Below, piece after piece: positions 44,613 through 53,787 of a stretch of DNA of 64,000 nucleotides. The first letter of the stretch is position 1; each line of letters begins with the position of its first letter. Made by a program: the position numbers and the translations under genes. The stretch spans positions 1 through 64,000 of the forward strand of contig NZ_QVLT01000005.1 in the NCBI RefSeq assembly GCF_003417065.2, written 5' to 3'. The notes beneath the pieces are model-generated. The model searched no databases and had not been told where the DNA came from. It saw nothing but the letters and a program-made list of their open reading frames with translations. Source of the stretch: Hymenobacter lapidiphilus. GTDB lineage: Bacteria > Bacteroidota > Bacteroidia > Cytophagales > Hymenobacteraceae.

Positions 44613-45530
44613 CTAAATCCAGTTTTTGCGCTTGAACCACATAAAAATACCAACCGAAATCAGCACCATGGCTCCCATGGCTCCCGGATAGCCCAGTTTC
44701 CAGGTTAGCTCGGGCATATACTCGAAATTCATGCCGTAGACACCAGCAATAAAAGTTAAAGGCAGGAAAAAAGCTGAAAATACGGTGAGTACCCGCATGG
44801 CCTCGTTGGTGCGCTGCGACGACAACGACAAATACAGGTTCATGAGGTTGGTGGCGCCGCCATCGAGCTGCTGGTAGAGCGTTTCCACCTTCACCTGCAA
44901 GTCCTGGGTGTCTTGCAGTAGCGTGGCGTGGACCGTGACGGCGGCCGTTTGGCGGCGCAGCATGGTCAGAATGTCGCGGGTGAGCAAGAGTAGCTGCTTG
45001 GCGGCCGAGGCTTTGCGCTTGAGGAAGTATAGGCCCTGCAAGGCGTTGGGTACTTCGTTTTTCAGAAATATCTCGGCCTCATAGTCGTCCAGTTCCTTGG
45101 TGAGCGAGAGGGCGGGCTGCACGTAGCTGTTGAGGGCGTAGCGCACGAGGTGAATGGCTACTTCGGCGGGCGTGTTGCACTCTTGGCCAGGGGCGCGGGC
45201 CACGTTTTTCAGCTCGTTCAGCACCGGATGCGGCCGGCGGTGCACGGTAATCAGAAAGTCATCGGTGTAGAAGACGGCAATCTTGGTACTCAGTTCCTGA
45301 ATGGTATCGGCCTGGCTGTTTTCGGGCGCGACAAACACGCGCAAAATCACGAAGTTGAGGCCATTGCTGGCCTCAAACTTGGGCAAGTGCGTCGGTTCCA
45401 AACAGTCGCGCACCAGCGAGTCGGGCAGGTTGTGCTGCTCAGCTACAGCTTGCAGCTCGGCGGCGGAGGGGCTGGTGATATCGAGCCAGGCAAAGTCGCA
45501 TTGTTGCCGGGTAAGCAGGGTTTCAGTCAT
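44613..45530 (-). CDS. corA: CorA family magnesium transporter
   Basis: 305 aa. The N-terminal domain begins LLTRQQCDFAWLDITSP and is followed by the long coiled stalk; the pore motif YGMNFEY (GMN) lies near residue 265 between two C-terminal membrane helices, ending FKRKNWI. Transports Mg2+ (or Co2+/Ni2+) into the cell. It lies 76 bases downstream of the MgtE gene on the same strand, pairing two unrelated magnesium channels. Confidence 0.92.
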   Translation of the reverse strand: MTETLLTRQQCDFAWLDITSPSAAELQAVAEQHNLPDSLVRDCLEPTHLPKFEASNGLNFVILRVFVAPENSQADTIQELSTKIAVFYTDDFLITVHRRPHPVLNELKNVARAPGQECNTPAEVAIHLVRYALNSYVQPALSLTKELDDYEAEIFLKNEVPNALQGLYFLKRKASAAKQLLLLTRDILTMLRRQTAAVTVHATLLQDTQDLQVKVETLYQQLDGGATNLMNLYLSLSSQRTNEAMRVLTVFSAFFLPLTFIAGVYGMNFEYMPELTWKLGYPGAMGAMVLISVGIFMWFKRKNWI

Positions 45531-45606
45531 GTAGTAGTAGCTAGATAGCAGGAGCTGGGAAGTTATCCATCATCTTCTAATTCCTGGCTCCTCACCGCCT
45601 AGCTCT

Positions 45607-46992
45607 TCAAAGCAACGTCCCGCGCAGCACCAGCGTGGCTACCGTGAAGTAGATAATCAGGCCCGTCACATCGACCAGCGTGGCCACGAACGGGGCCGAG
45701 GAAGTGGCGGGGTCGAGGCCCAGGCGCTTGAGCAGCAGCGGCAGCATGGCCCCCGACAGCGCCCCCCATAGTACGATAAACAGCAGCGACACGCCCACCG
45801 TTACGGCAATCAGCGACCAGTAGGGGCCGAAATAGCCGGGGTTGATGTACTTGGCCCACAGGATGATGCGCAACGAACCCACCACGCCCAGTAGGGCACC
45901 CAGCATCAGGCCCGCCAGCAGCTCGCGCCGCATGATCAGCCACCAGTCGGAAAGCCGGAACTCGCCCAGGCTCAGGGCCCGGATGATGAGCGTAGTGGCC
46001 TGCGAGCCGGCGTTGCCGCCCGCCGAGATGATGAGCGGGATGAACAGGGCCAGCACCGCGGCCTTCTGCAAATCGTCCTCGAAGTGGTGCATGGCCGAGG
46101 TCGTCAGCATCTCGCCCAGCAGCAGAATCACGAGCCAGCCGCCCCGCTTCTTCACCATCCGGAAGATGGAAATATCCAGGTACGGTTCGTCCAGGGCCTC
46201 CGAGCCGCCCAGCTTCTGGATGTCTTCGGTGTCCTCTTCTTCGCGGATATTGAGGATGTCGTCAATCGTCACGATGCCGAACAGGATGCCCTCGCTGTTG
46301 ATGACCGGCAGCGCCACCCGGTCGTTGCGCCGGAACTCGTCGATGGCCTCCTCCTGGTCCTGCATGGTGTTCAGCGACACGAAGCGCCGGTCGAGCAGCT
46401 TGCTTACCGGCGTTTCAGGGTCGGCCAGCAGTAGATCCCGGATAATGACATCGTCGATGAGCCGGCCCCGCTCGTCGGTTATGTAGAGCACGTTGAGCGT
46501 TTCCGATTGCCCGCCGTGGCGGCGAATGTAATCGAGTACCTGCTGCACGGTCCAGTGCTCGCGGATGGCAATGTAGTCGGGCGTCATCAGCCGGCCCACC
46601 GACGATTCGGGGTAGCCCAGCAGCTCCAGCGTAATCTTGCGCTCGGGCTCCGAGAGGCGCTGAATCAGCTCCCGCACCAAATCGTCGGGCAGAAATTCGA
46701 GCAGCGTGGTCCGGTCGTCGGGCGACATCTCGTTGAGAATGTCGGACATTTTCTCCTGGCTGAGGTTGGCCAGGAAGTGCTTCTGAATATCGAGGCTGAG
46801 GTACTCGAATACCTCGGTAGCCAGCTGCAGCGGCAACAGACGGAAGATGATGAGCTGCTCGCGCTCTTCCTCCTCCTCCAGTAGCTCCACCACCTCGGCG
46901 GGCTCGAAGCGCTTAAGGGCTTCTTTGAGCTTGAAAAACTCGCCTTCCTGAATCAGGGACGTAATGTGTTCGAGGGTCGGGTGCTGATTCAT
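45607..46992 (-). CDS. mgtE: MgtE magnesium transporter
   Basis: 461 aa from ATG 46992 (MNQHPTLEHITSLIQEG); the 41 codons upstream are not conserved and read through the promoter region. Domains: N-terminal superhelical domain (residues about 1-130), two CBS domains (about 140-270; GRLMTPDYIAIREHWTVQQV, RFVSLNTMQDQEEAIDEF), and a C-terminal five-helix channel (residues about 290-455). The CBS domains sense cytosolic Mg2+ and close the pore. Sits next to corA. Confidence 0.92.
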   Translation of the reverse strand: MNQHPTLEHITSLIQEGEFFKLKEALKRFEPAEVVELLEEEEEREQLIIFRLLPLQLATEVFEYLSLDIQKHFLANLSQEKMSDILNEMSPDDRTTLLEFLPDDLVRELIQRLSEPERKITLELLGYPESSVGRLMTPDYIAIREHWTVQQVLDYIRRHGGQSETLNVLYITDERGRLIDDVIIRDLLLADPETPVSKLLDRRFVSLNTMQDQEEAIDEFRRNDRVALPVINSEGILFGIVTIDDILNIREEEDTEDIQKLGGSEALDEPYLDISIFRMVKKRGGWLVILLLGEMLTTSAMHHFEDDLQKAAVLALFIPLIISAGGNAGSQATTLIIRALSLGEFRLSDWWLIMRRELLAGLMLGALLGVVGSLRIILWAKYINPGYFGPYWSLIAVTVGVSLLFIVLWGALSGAMLPLLLKRLGLDPATSSAPFVATLVDVTGLIIYFTVATLVLRGTLL

Positions 46993-47307
46993 GAAACTGA
47001 AGGGAAAGAAGCAGTTTTTCGCTAGGCAGAAGCTATTGGTGACTGGGCCGAACCGGCGCGCAAAAGTACGGCTTTCCCAACCCAATCGGTTCGGCAAAGC
47101 GCAACTTTCTGCCACCCGGCCGGCAGCCCGGCGCTCAGCCTAAGCCAAAGGAAGCGCCTGCCTAAACCCCATCAAGGCACTTGGCGCCAGTGCCCGTTGC
47201 TCCGCTTCGTGCTGCCGCTTGCTTTGCAGAATGCCCGGCGTAATAGCTGTTGGGCTTGCCGAAACCAATAGGGAGTGTACTTTTGAACTCGTTCCTGCCG
47301 CTCTGCC
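46993..47307. other. Intergenic gap upstream of mgtE and the cyanophycinase-like gene
   Basis: 315 bases between divergent genes. It holds the promoter for the plus-strand gene (47256-47285). The mgtE side shows the sequence TGTTTCTTCC-rich stretch but no promoter that I can defend, and no additional gene. Confidence 0.5.
47256..47285 (+). promoter_or_regulatory. Bacteroidota-type promoter of the cyanophycinase-like gene
   Basis: TTG (47256-47258), 19 bases, then TACTTTTG (47278-47285), an exact TAnnTTTG match. It lies 23 bases upstream of the ATG at 47308, so the 5' leader is short. Confidence 0.7.
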
Positions 47308-48125
47308 ATGCCCCAACCGCCCGCCGCCCTTCCTCTCGGCACGCTCGTCGCCCTCGGCGGCGCGACGACGACGCCATGCTGGCCCTGCTCGGCGAGCTGC
47401 TGCCCACGCCCAACACGCCGGTCGAAATAGTAACGGCGGCCTCCTGGACCAACGCGGCCATGACCGGCGCGGCCTACGAGCGCTCGTTCCACGAGCTGGG
47501 CTGCCCGACCGCCCGCCACCTGCCCGTCAGTGAGCACCAGCCCGCCGACGCCCCCGCCACGCTGCGCCGCCTGGCTAAGGCGGGCCTCGTGTTTTTCTCG
47601 GGCGGCGACCAGGAGCGGCTGCTGCAGCTGCTGGCCGGCACCGAATTCGCCCGCCAGCTGCGGCAGCGCTTCTACGACGACGAGACCTTTATAGTGGCCG
47701 GCACCAGCGCCGGCGCCGCGGGCCTGCCCGAGCAGATGATTATCGACGGCTACGGCTGGCGCTCCTTGCGCAAAGGCGGCATCAAAACCGGCCCGGGCCT
47801 CAACCTGCTGCCCCGCCTCTTCATCGACCAGCATTTTGCCGAGCGCGGCCGCTTCGGGCGGCTGGCCCACGCCCTGTTGGCCCACCCCGCCTGCCTGGGC
47901 CTGGGCCTGGCCGAAGAAACCGGCATCATCATCCGCGGCGGCCGCTATGCCACCGTGTTCGGCGACGGCGTGGCAACGGTGATGGACGGGCGCGAGGTGC
48001 ACGGCACTAACGTGGGCCGTATTGGGCGGGGCGAGCCCGTGAGCGGCCAGGATCTGCGCCTGCATTTGCTGGTAGCGGGTCAGCAGCTCGATTTGATTTC
48101 TCACGAAATCAGCAATTCTGCCTAA
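47308..48125 (+). CDS. Cyanophycinase-like S51 peptidase, frameshifted
   Basis: About 272 aa with one missing base near 47358-47364 restored: MPQPPAALPLGTLVALGG then GDDDAMLALLGELL, the standard start of cyanophycinases. The rest is one frame: FFSGGDQERLL (GG-x-Q block), the serine elbow VAGTSAGAAG with the nucleophile Ser, and DQHFAERGRFGRL near the C-terminal. Cyanophycinase splits cyanophycin into beta-Asp-Arg dipeptides; homologues without a cyanophycin synthetase gene nearby, as here, may use other isopeptides. An exact promoter lies upstream (47256-47285). Confidence 0.83.
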
Positions 48126-48256
48126 ATACAAGCCTTGAGGCACGGAAGCGCTTTTGCGCGTATTGCAAAATTGTTCGGCTTGCCTACTATAAATTGGGTT
48201 TTTACTTTACATTTAGGAGCGCTAAGCCCTCAAATTCTCACCCTTTCATTATTTGT

Positions 48257-49507
48257 ATGAAATTTAAGTCTCTACTTCTGACAGGAAGTGCGCTGCTTTC
48301 GGCTACCGCGGTTTCGGCGGGCGGCTACCAGGTAACGCTGGCCGGCATCAAAAACAACGGCATGGGTGGCGTCGGCGTGGGCCTGTCCCTCGACCAAGCG
48401 GCCATGTTCTACAACCCCGGTGCCTTGGCTATGGTCCGCGACCGGGGCGTGCAGCTTGGTGCCAACTTCACGTTTGCCCGCAACTCGTTCGTAGCCGAAG
48501 GCAGCAACCAGCAGCGCGAGCTTCGCAACAGCGTGGTTACCCCAGTAAGCCTGTTTGCCGGTTTTGGCCCTCAGGAGGGTAAATTCCGGGCTGGTATTGC
48601 GGTTTACACGCCTTTCGGCAGCAAGCTGCAGTACGCCGAAGGCTGGGAAGGCCGCACTTCGCTGACCGACATCGACCTGAAGTCGATTTTCGTGCAGCCT
48701 ACTGTGAGCTACGCCATCACCGACCAGCTGAGCGTGGGTGCCGGCCTGGTAGTGCTGGCTTACGGGGCTGTAAATCTGCAGCGCGACATTCCACTGCCCG
48801 ATTCGTTCGGCCACATCGAGCTCGATGGCAAGGCTGAAACCAAGCTCGGCTTCAACGCCGGTATCTTCTTCAAGCCCTCCGAAAAACTGAGCCTGGGTAT
48901 CAACTACCGCTCGAAGATTGACGCTCAGGTAAAGGACGGCGACGTAACGTTCACCAACATTCCGGCTACTTTCCAGCCTCGTTTCCAGGAAGGTACCAAG
49001 TTCGGGGCCACGCTGCCCCTGATTGCCACCACCAGCATCGGTATTGGCATTATGCCCACCGAAAACCTGACCATCGGTCTCGATGCCAGCTTGGCCAACT
49101 GGAGCGCCTACCGAACCCTGCGCTTCGATTTCAGCCAGCCTGTCAATGGCGCAGATTTCAGCGAGTCGCGCCGCGAGTATCAGGATGCTCTCACGTTCCG
49201 CGTGGGTGCCCAGTACAAGCTCACCAGCGGCCTAGTAGTGCGCGCCGGCGGCTCGTATGACGAGAGCCCGGTGAAAGACGGCTTCGTAACGCCTGAAACG
49301 CCCGACAACGACCGTTTGGGTGGCACGCTCGGCGCTTCCTATAACTTCGGCAAGTTCGGCGTGGACCTTTCGGCCCAGTACATCGGCATCAAGAAGCGTA
49401 CCCAGACCCAGCAGGAGCTGGTAACCAACGGTACTACTGACCGGATTGCCGGTACCTACAAGACCAATATCGTGATTCCCGGCATCGGCCTGAATTACAC
49501 CTTCTAG
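48257..49507 (+). CDS. OmpP1/FadL family outer membrane porin
   Basis: 416 aa from ATG 48257 (MKFKSLLLTGSALLSATAV; signal cut near VSAG). The N-terminal hatch GGYQVTLAGIKNNGMGGVGVG and the FadL motif AAMFYNPGALAMV are clear. The remaining residues alternate as membrane strands and end in NYTF. FadL-type porins pass hydrophobic compounds such as fatty acids. The next gene, a secreted GDSL lipase-like esterase, starts 27 bases later on the same strand, so an import pair for lipid-derived substrates is likely. Confidence 0.9.
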   Translation: MKFKSLLLTGSALLSATAVSAGGYQVTLAGIKNNGMGGVGVGLSLDQAAMFYNPGALAMVRDRGVQLGANFTFARNSFVAEGSNQQRELRNSVVTPVSLFAGFGPQEGKFRAGIAVYTPFGSKLQYAEGWEGRTSLTDIDLKSIFVQPTVSYAITDQLSVGAGLVVLAYGAVNLQRDIPLPDSFGHIELDGKAETKLGFNAGIFFKPSEKLSLGINYRSKIDAQVKDGDVTFTNIPATFQPRFQEGTKFGATLPLIATTSIGIGIMPTENLTIGLDASLANWSAYRTLRFDFSQPVNGADFSESRREYQDALTFRVGAQYKLTSGLVVRAGGSYDESPVKDGFVTPETPDNDRLGGTLGASYNFGKFGVDLSAQYIGIKKRTQTQQELVTNGTTDRIAGTYKTNIVIPGIGLNYTF

Positions 49508-49534
49508 TTCTAACCGCGACTCACTCCTGATTCC

Positions 49535-50956
49535 ATGAATACTACTTTGTTTCGCAAATCTGCGCCGATGCTGGCCCTGCTGGGTCTGGGTCTGAGCGCC
49601 TGCCAGCCCGACCTGGAAAAGGACTTCGAGCCTAGCAATGGCACGGCCGATTTCTCCAACTACATTGCCGTGGGCAACTCGCTCACGGCCGGCTTCTCCG
49701 ACGGTGGCCTGTACCTGGAAGGCCAGCAAAACTCGTTTCCGGCTATTCTGGCGCAGCAGTTCGCCACGGTAGGCGGCGGCGAGTTCGTGCAGCCGCTGTT
49801 CGGCGCGGGCCAGGAAAACGGCTCGGGCTACCTGCGTTTGGCTAATATCGTGAACGGCGTGCCTGTAACGGCCAGCGTGACCACCAACTTGGCGCTGCGC
49901 CAAGGCGCTACGGCGGCCCGGCCGCTCTACACCAAGTTTGCCGGTCAGGTAAACAACCTGGGGATACCCGGCATCCGTCTCTCAGATATTGAAACGGCCG
50001 GCTACGGCAGCGTGCTGGGTAACCCCTACTTCGAGCGTATTTCGCCCGATAATAGCAGCCAGACGTACCTGCAGCGGGTAGCGGCTTCTGCCCCTACCTT
50101 CTTCACCAACTGGTTGGGTAACAACGATGTATTGGGATACGCTACGGCCGGCGGTGCTGCCAGCTCGCTCACCCCACTGACCGATTTCACCGATAAGAAT
50201 TCGAAGGTAATTGACGCCCTGACTGCCGGCGGCGCGAAAGGTGTGGTAGCTACCATTCCCGATGTAACCACGGTTCCGTTCTTTACCACCGTAGGCCCTA
50301 GTTTCCGGGCTACGCTGGAAGCGGGCAAGGTGCCTGGCTTGGTAATTCAGACGGGCTCTGCGCCCGGTGGTGCTACCTCGGCTAACCGTAAGCAAATCAC
50401 GACGGCCGATATCAAAGCGGTAGATGGCTCGGGCCGGCAATTGTTCACGCTGCTCTCGTCGCCCTTCCTGCCCCTGTTGGGCACCAAAACGGGCCGCCCC
50501 TGGCGCTACGTATACGGCCAGAGCGGCCAGCCCGCTGCCGGTTTCCCGTTGTTCCTGGCTGCCTACGGCGTTGACACCACGGCTGCTTTTGGCGTGTCGG
50601 CCGGCAACCCCATCCCGAGCCTGTTTGTGCTTGATGATGTAGAGCAGGGCCTAGTACGGACTGCTACAAACAACTTCAACACGGCCATCAAAACCAAGGC
50701 TGCGGCTAAGGGTCTGGCTGTGTTCGACGCCAACGTGTTCTTCTCGACAGTTGCCTCCAATGGCATCGTGGTGAACGGCGTAAACAACACCGCCGGCTTC
50801 GTGAGCGGCAACCTGTTCTCGCTCGATGGTGTGCACCCCACGCCTCGCGGCTACGCCATCGTGGCCAACGAGATGATTAAGGTTATCAACTCGACCTATG
50901 GCTCCAAGGTGCCCACGGTAAACCCGAACAACTACCGGGGCGTGAAATTCCCGTAG
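49535..50956 (+). CDS. SGNH/GDSL hydrolase lipoprotein
   Basis: 473 aa. Lipobox LSAC (Cys23) predicts a lipoprotein. SGNH motifs: nucleophile Ser49 in VGNSLTAGFSDGG (block I), NWLGNNDVLGY (block III, GxND) and DGVHPTPRGYAI (block V, DxxH). It should cleave ester bonds of lipids or acylated substrates at the cell surface. Co-transcription with the FadL porin is likely: 27-base gap and a terminator right after at 50979-51013. Confidence 0.9.
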   Translation: MNTTLFRKSAPMLALLGLGLSACQPDLEKDFEPSNGTADFSNYIAVGNSLTAGFSDGGLYLEGQQNSFPAILAQQFATVGGGEFVQPLFGAGQENGSGYLRLANIVNGVPVTASVTTNLALRQGATAARPLYTKFAGQVNNLGIPGIRLSDIETAGYGSVLGNPYFERISPDNSSQTYLQRVAASAPTFFTNWLGNNDVLGYATAGGAASSLTPLTDFTDKNSKVIDALTAGGAKGVVATIPDVTTVPFFTTVGPSFRATLEAGKVPGLVIQTGSAPGGATSANRKQITTADIKAVDGSGRQLFTLLSSPFLPLLGTKTGRPWRYVYGQSGQPAAGFPLFLAAYGVDTTAAFGVSAGNPIPSLFVLDDVEQGLVRTATNNFNTAIKTKAAAKGLAVFDANVFFSTVASNGIVVNGVNNTAGFVSGNLFSLDGVHPTPRGYAIVANEMIKVINSTYGSKVPTVNPNNYRGVKFP

Positions 50957-50978
50957 TCATCGGACTATCAGCTTTTAT

Positions 50979-51013
50979 AAAAGCGCCTGCCTCAATTGAG
51001 GCAGCGCTTTTTT
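50979..51013 (+). terminator. Rho-independent terminator after the GDSL gene
   Basis: AAAGCGCCTGCCTCA pairs with TGAGGCAGCGCTTT with one bulged base and is followed by TTTTT. It ends the porin/esterase transcript. Confidence 0.8.
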
Positions 51014-51049
51014 GCATTTAAGGGTTGGGCCAACAGGGAAAGGGAGCCG

Positions 51050-51098
51050 GTAAAATGTCCGGCATGCTGAGGTTGCTGAAGCATGACGAACATTTTAC
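51050..51098. repeat. REP-like imperfect palindrome
   Basis: GTAAAATGT (51050-51058) pairs with ACATTTTAC (51090-51098) around CATGCTGAGGTTGCTGAAGCATGAC. It shares the CATGCTGAG core with the 15771-15871 hairpin family. Confidence 0.55.
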
Positions 51099-51125
51099 CC
51101 CGTTATGACCAGCGTTTTTCCCCTT

Positions 51126-52145
51126 TCAGCTCCCTAACTGCACTGGTTGCAATACATCGGGTAGGGCGGGCACCGGCTCGCCGGCCAGGCGGGCGGCAAT
51201 AAGCTGGGCGTGGTAGCGGCCGTTTTCAATAAACCAGCGGCTGGTGTTGCGGCCGCCGCATACGGTGCCGGCCAGATATAGGCCGGGGCGGTTGGATTCG
51301 AGCGTCTCGGCGTCATGGCTGGGTGTCTGGGCCGCGTCGGTGCCGCAGCTGATGCCCAGTGCGTTCAGAAACGAGAAGTCGGGATGGTAGCCGGTGAGGG
51401 CGTACACGAACTGGGCCGGCAGCGTGCGCGGCCCCTCGGGCGTGGCCACCTCTACCGCGCCGGGTGTAATACGAATGGCAGTGCTGTTAAACAGTGCCCC
51501 GATACGGCCTTCCTTGATGCGGTTGACGAGGTCGGGCCGAATCCAGTATTTGACGGATTCGGGGATGTCGGGGCCGCGCACGAGCAGGGTGGGGCGGGCA
51601 CCGGCCCGCAACAGCTGCAGCGCCGCTTTGGCAGCCGAGTTCTTGGCCCCGATAATCACCACATCCTGGTCGGCGTGGGCGTAGGGCTCCTTGTAGTAGT
51701 GCGACACGTTCGGCAGGTCTTCGCCCAGCACATTCAAGTAGTTGGGCAGGTCGTAGAAGCCGGTCGCTATGATGACGAAGCGGACCTGCAGGCGGCCCTT
51801 GTCGGTAACGACGGTGAAGCTGCCCTGCTCGCCTTCGAGCCCGGTTACCCGCTCGTAGAGGCGCAGTGTCAGGTTTTCGGCCTGGGCTACGCGGCGGTAG
51901 TAGTCGAGGGCGTCTTCGCGCAGGGGCTTGTAGTGCAGCGTGGCCATGGGGTGGCCCCCGATTTCGAGCAGCTCGGGCGTCGAGAAGAACTCCATGTTGG
52001 TGGGGTAGCCCACCAGCGAATTTACCAGCGCGCCTTTGTCGAGCACTACGGCGCTCAGGCCGCGCCGCTGCACTTCCAGAGCGCAGGCCAGCCCCACGGG
52101 CCCGGCCCCTATTACGGCCACATCGAAGGTTAGAGAGTCTTGCAT
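51126..52145 (-). CDS. ypdA: YpdA family bacillithiol-disulfide reductase-like protein
   Basis: 339 aa. FAD-binding GAGPVGLACA near residue 13, then a central VVIIGAKNSAAKAALQLL (NADPH-binding, near 157) and the C-terminal GLYLAGTVCGG with a FAD contact. It lacks the CxxC redox pair of thioredoxin reductases, as expected for YpdA. The family reduces bacillithiol disulfide in Firmicutes; in Bacteroidota the same role is assumed by annotation. Monocistronic; no bsh genes in this window. Confidence 0.88.
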   Translation of the reverse strand: MQDSLTFDVAVIGAGPVGLACALEVQRRGLSAVVLDKGALVNSLVGYPTNMEFFSTPELLEIGGHPMATLHYKPLREDALDYYRRVAQAENLTLRLYERVTGLEGEQGSFTVVTDKGRLQVRFVIIATGFYDLPNYLNVLGEDLPNVSHYYKEPYAHADQDVVIIGAKNSAAKAALQLLRAGARPTLLVRGPDIPESVKYWIRPDLVNRIKEGRIGALFNSTAIRITPGAVEVATPEGPRTLPAQFVYALTGYHPDFSFLNALGISCGTDAAQTPSHDAETLESNRPGLYLAGTVCGGRNTSRWFIENGRYHAQLIAARLAGEPVPALPDVLQPVQLGS

Positions 52146-52436
52146 AGTTCCTGCTTTAACCGCCCATTGCGGCGCGGGGTTATGTTGGCTGGCGCGGGCT
52201 GTTCAGCAAGTATGCGTGTAGGAGGAACGTCAAAAGCCTTTTGAAGGAAAAACAAGCTTAGCCCAAAAGTCGCGATAGACTATGGATAAGTGTCTGTTAT
52301 ATATATTGTTGAGCGGGTTTCGACGCTGTTGATAAGTCTGATTTTGCTTGATTTGGGATTTTTCGTGAGTGACCAGGTATTAGTTTTGAAGTGCTGTCAG
52401 CTACTCCATTCTCTCACGCCTTACTCTTCGAGCATC

Positions 52437-52898
52437 ATGAAAAAAATAATATTCCTTCTGCTGGCTTTAATTGCTGGCAGCGCCTTTGTTGGTTGTAGCA
52501 ACGACAAAAAATCGGAGGATCCTGCGCCTAAGTCAAAGTCGGAGCTTTTAATGGCGAAGACATGGACGATTACCGCCGAAACAGAAACAGTCGGCACTAC
52601 AACCAAGAGCGTATTCGAAAACTATGCAGCCTGTGAACTGGATAATGCCACGCAGTTTTTAGCAGGAAATAGCATGAGTTATGACCAAGGCGCAATTCAA
52701 TGCGACCCGGATGAGCCGCGCACCATTATAGGTAGCTGGGCCTTGTCAGAAAACGATACCAAGTTGGGCCTTGTCGTGTATGGCTTCGGAACGCAGGCTA
52801 AAATTGAAGAGCTGACGGAAAACAGGATGGTATTATCCGAAACAGCGACAGTCAACAATCAGAAGGTAGTAACTACAATAACCTTCTCAGGTAAATAA
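52437..52898 (+). CDS. Small lipocalin-like lipoprotein, paralogue 1
   Basis: 153 aa from ATG 52437 (MKKIIFLLLALIAGSAFVGC; Cys20 lipobox). The mature protein shows lipocalin-like strands starting LLMAKTWTITAETETV and a central disulfide-type pair: ACELDNATQF ... GAIQCDPDEP. The same pattern occurs in the next gene (53254-53709): Tyr-x-x-Cys near the middle, then Cys about 30 residues on. Role unknown; such proteins are common surface lipoproteins in Bacteroidota. Upstream region 52270-52400 is AT-rich and contains TAGTTTTG at 52381-52388. Confidence 0.75.
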   Translation: MKKIIFLLLALIAGSAFVGCSNDKKSEDPAPKSKSELLMAKTWTITAETETVGTTTKSVFENYAACELDNATQFLAGNSMSYDQGAIQCDPDEPRTIIGSWALSENDTKLGLVVYGFGTQAKIEELTENRMVLSETATVNNQKVVTTITFSGK

Positions 52899-53253
52899 CG
52901 GAGCGCCTGGAGCTTTCATACTTTTGAGACTTACGCAATTAGGTTGTAGCACGAGGATCCAGTTTCCCTTCTCGTTGCTGATGGCCGCACCGTTCGTTTA
53001 TCGTTGCAACGACACGCGAGGCTGGAGCTTCGCGCTACATGCCTGCGGCTCGCTTTTGCACAAGTTTTAACTGTAATAGAAGCCCCAGAACTCAGCGTGG
53101 AGTGCCGGCCTGCCGATGATCCTCCCGTGAAAAAGACGCGCCCGACCACCGGGCCAGCATCCAGAGAATTGCTGACTTTCAGGGGCCGGCGCGTAGCTAT
53201 TCCGGTTTGCTGAATACATTGCTGCCTAACACTCCTTTACTTGCCACCTTATT
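52899..53253. other. Intergenic gap between two paralogous lipoprotein genes
   Basis: 355 bases. No reading frame with gene-like composition; it holds a GC-rich stretch with short direct and inverted motifs (GAGGCTGGAGCTTCGCGC and CCTGCGGCTCGC) that may be a degenerate repeat. The paralogues flank it, so it may represent the spacer of a local duplication. Confidence 0.4.
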
Positions 53254-53709
53254 ATGAGAAAACATGTACTGCTGGCAGCTATGGCTATGCTCATTGTTGG
53301 GTCATTCACATCGTGTAGCAAAGACAAAGACCCCACGCCCATCACCAAGGCCGAGCAGCTTGGTGCTCGAAACTGGCGTATTACGGCCTTCACCTCCAAG
53401 CAGGGCAACAACCCCATAATTGATGAATTTGCACTGTACGCCCCCTGCGACAAGGACGACTTCTATCAGTTTAAGGCCGATAAGACCTTTGTGCTTGATG
53501 AAGGCGCAACCCGCTGCAATTCGAACAGCCCGCAGACCAGCGTTAGTGGCTGGGACATCAATGCCGACGGTACTATTTTGCTGCTGCTGGAAATGAAGGG
53601 TGCCACCAGCGCCGAACTATACGACATCAAAGAACTCAGCAACGACAAGCTGCGGATCGGCCAGTCTGGAAGGAATGCAACAACGGAAATTACCTTCACC
53701 TCTTTCTAA
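53254..53709 (+). CDS. Small lipocalin-like lipoprotein, paralogue 2
   Basis: 151 aa. Lipobox SFTSC (Cys21). Aligns to the upstream gene: EQLGARNWRITAFTSKQG with LLMAKTWTITAETETVG, and YAPCDKDDFYQF ... TRCNSNSPQTSVSGW with YAACELDNATQF ... IQCDPDEPRTIIGSW. The Cys pair and W/G positions are preserved. Probably a periplasmic-facing lipoprotein. A terminator follows at 53732-53765. Confidence 0.75.
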   Translation: MRKHVLLAAMAMLIVGSFTSCSKDKDPTPITKAEQLGARNWRITAFTSKQGNNPIIDEFALYAPCDKDDFYQFKADKTFVLDEGATRCNSNSPQTSVSGWDINADGTILLLLEMKGATSAELYDIKELSNDKLRIGQSGRNATTEITFTSF

Positions 53710-53731
53710 GCGAGGATTCCCGGACTTGAAC

Positions 53732-53765
53732 AAACGCCCCGCTGGCACTTGCTGGCGGGGCGTTT
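53732..53765. terminator. Terminator after the second lipoprotein gene
   Basis: AAACGCCCCGC (53732-53742) and GCGGGGCGTTT (53755-53765) pair perfectly around a 12-base loop and are followed by TACG on the plus strand. It may also serve the convergent DoxX gene. Confidence 0.7.
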
Positions 53766-53787
53766 TACGTAGTGCTTGTTGGTCTTA

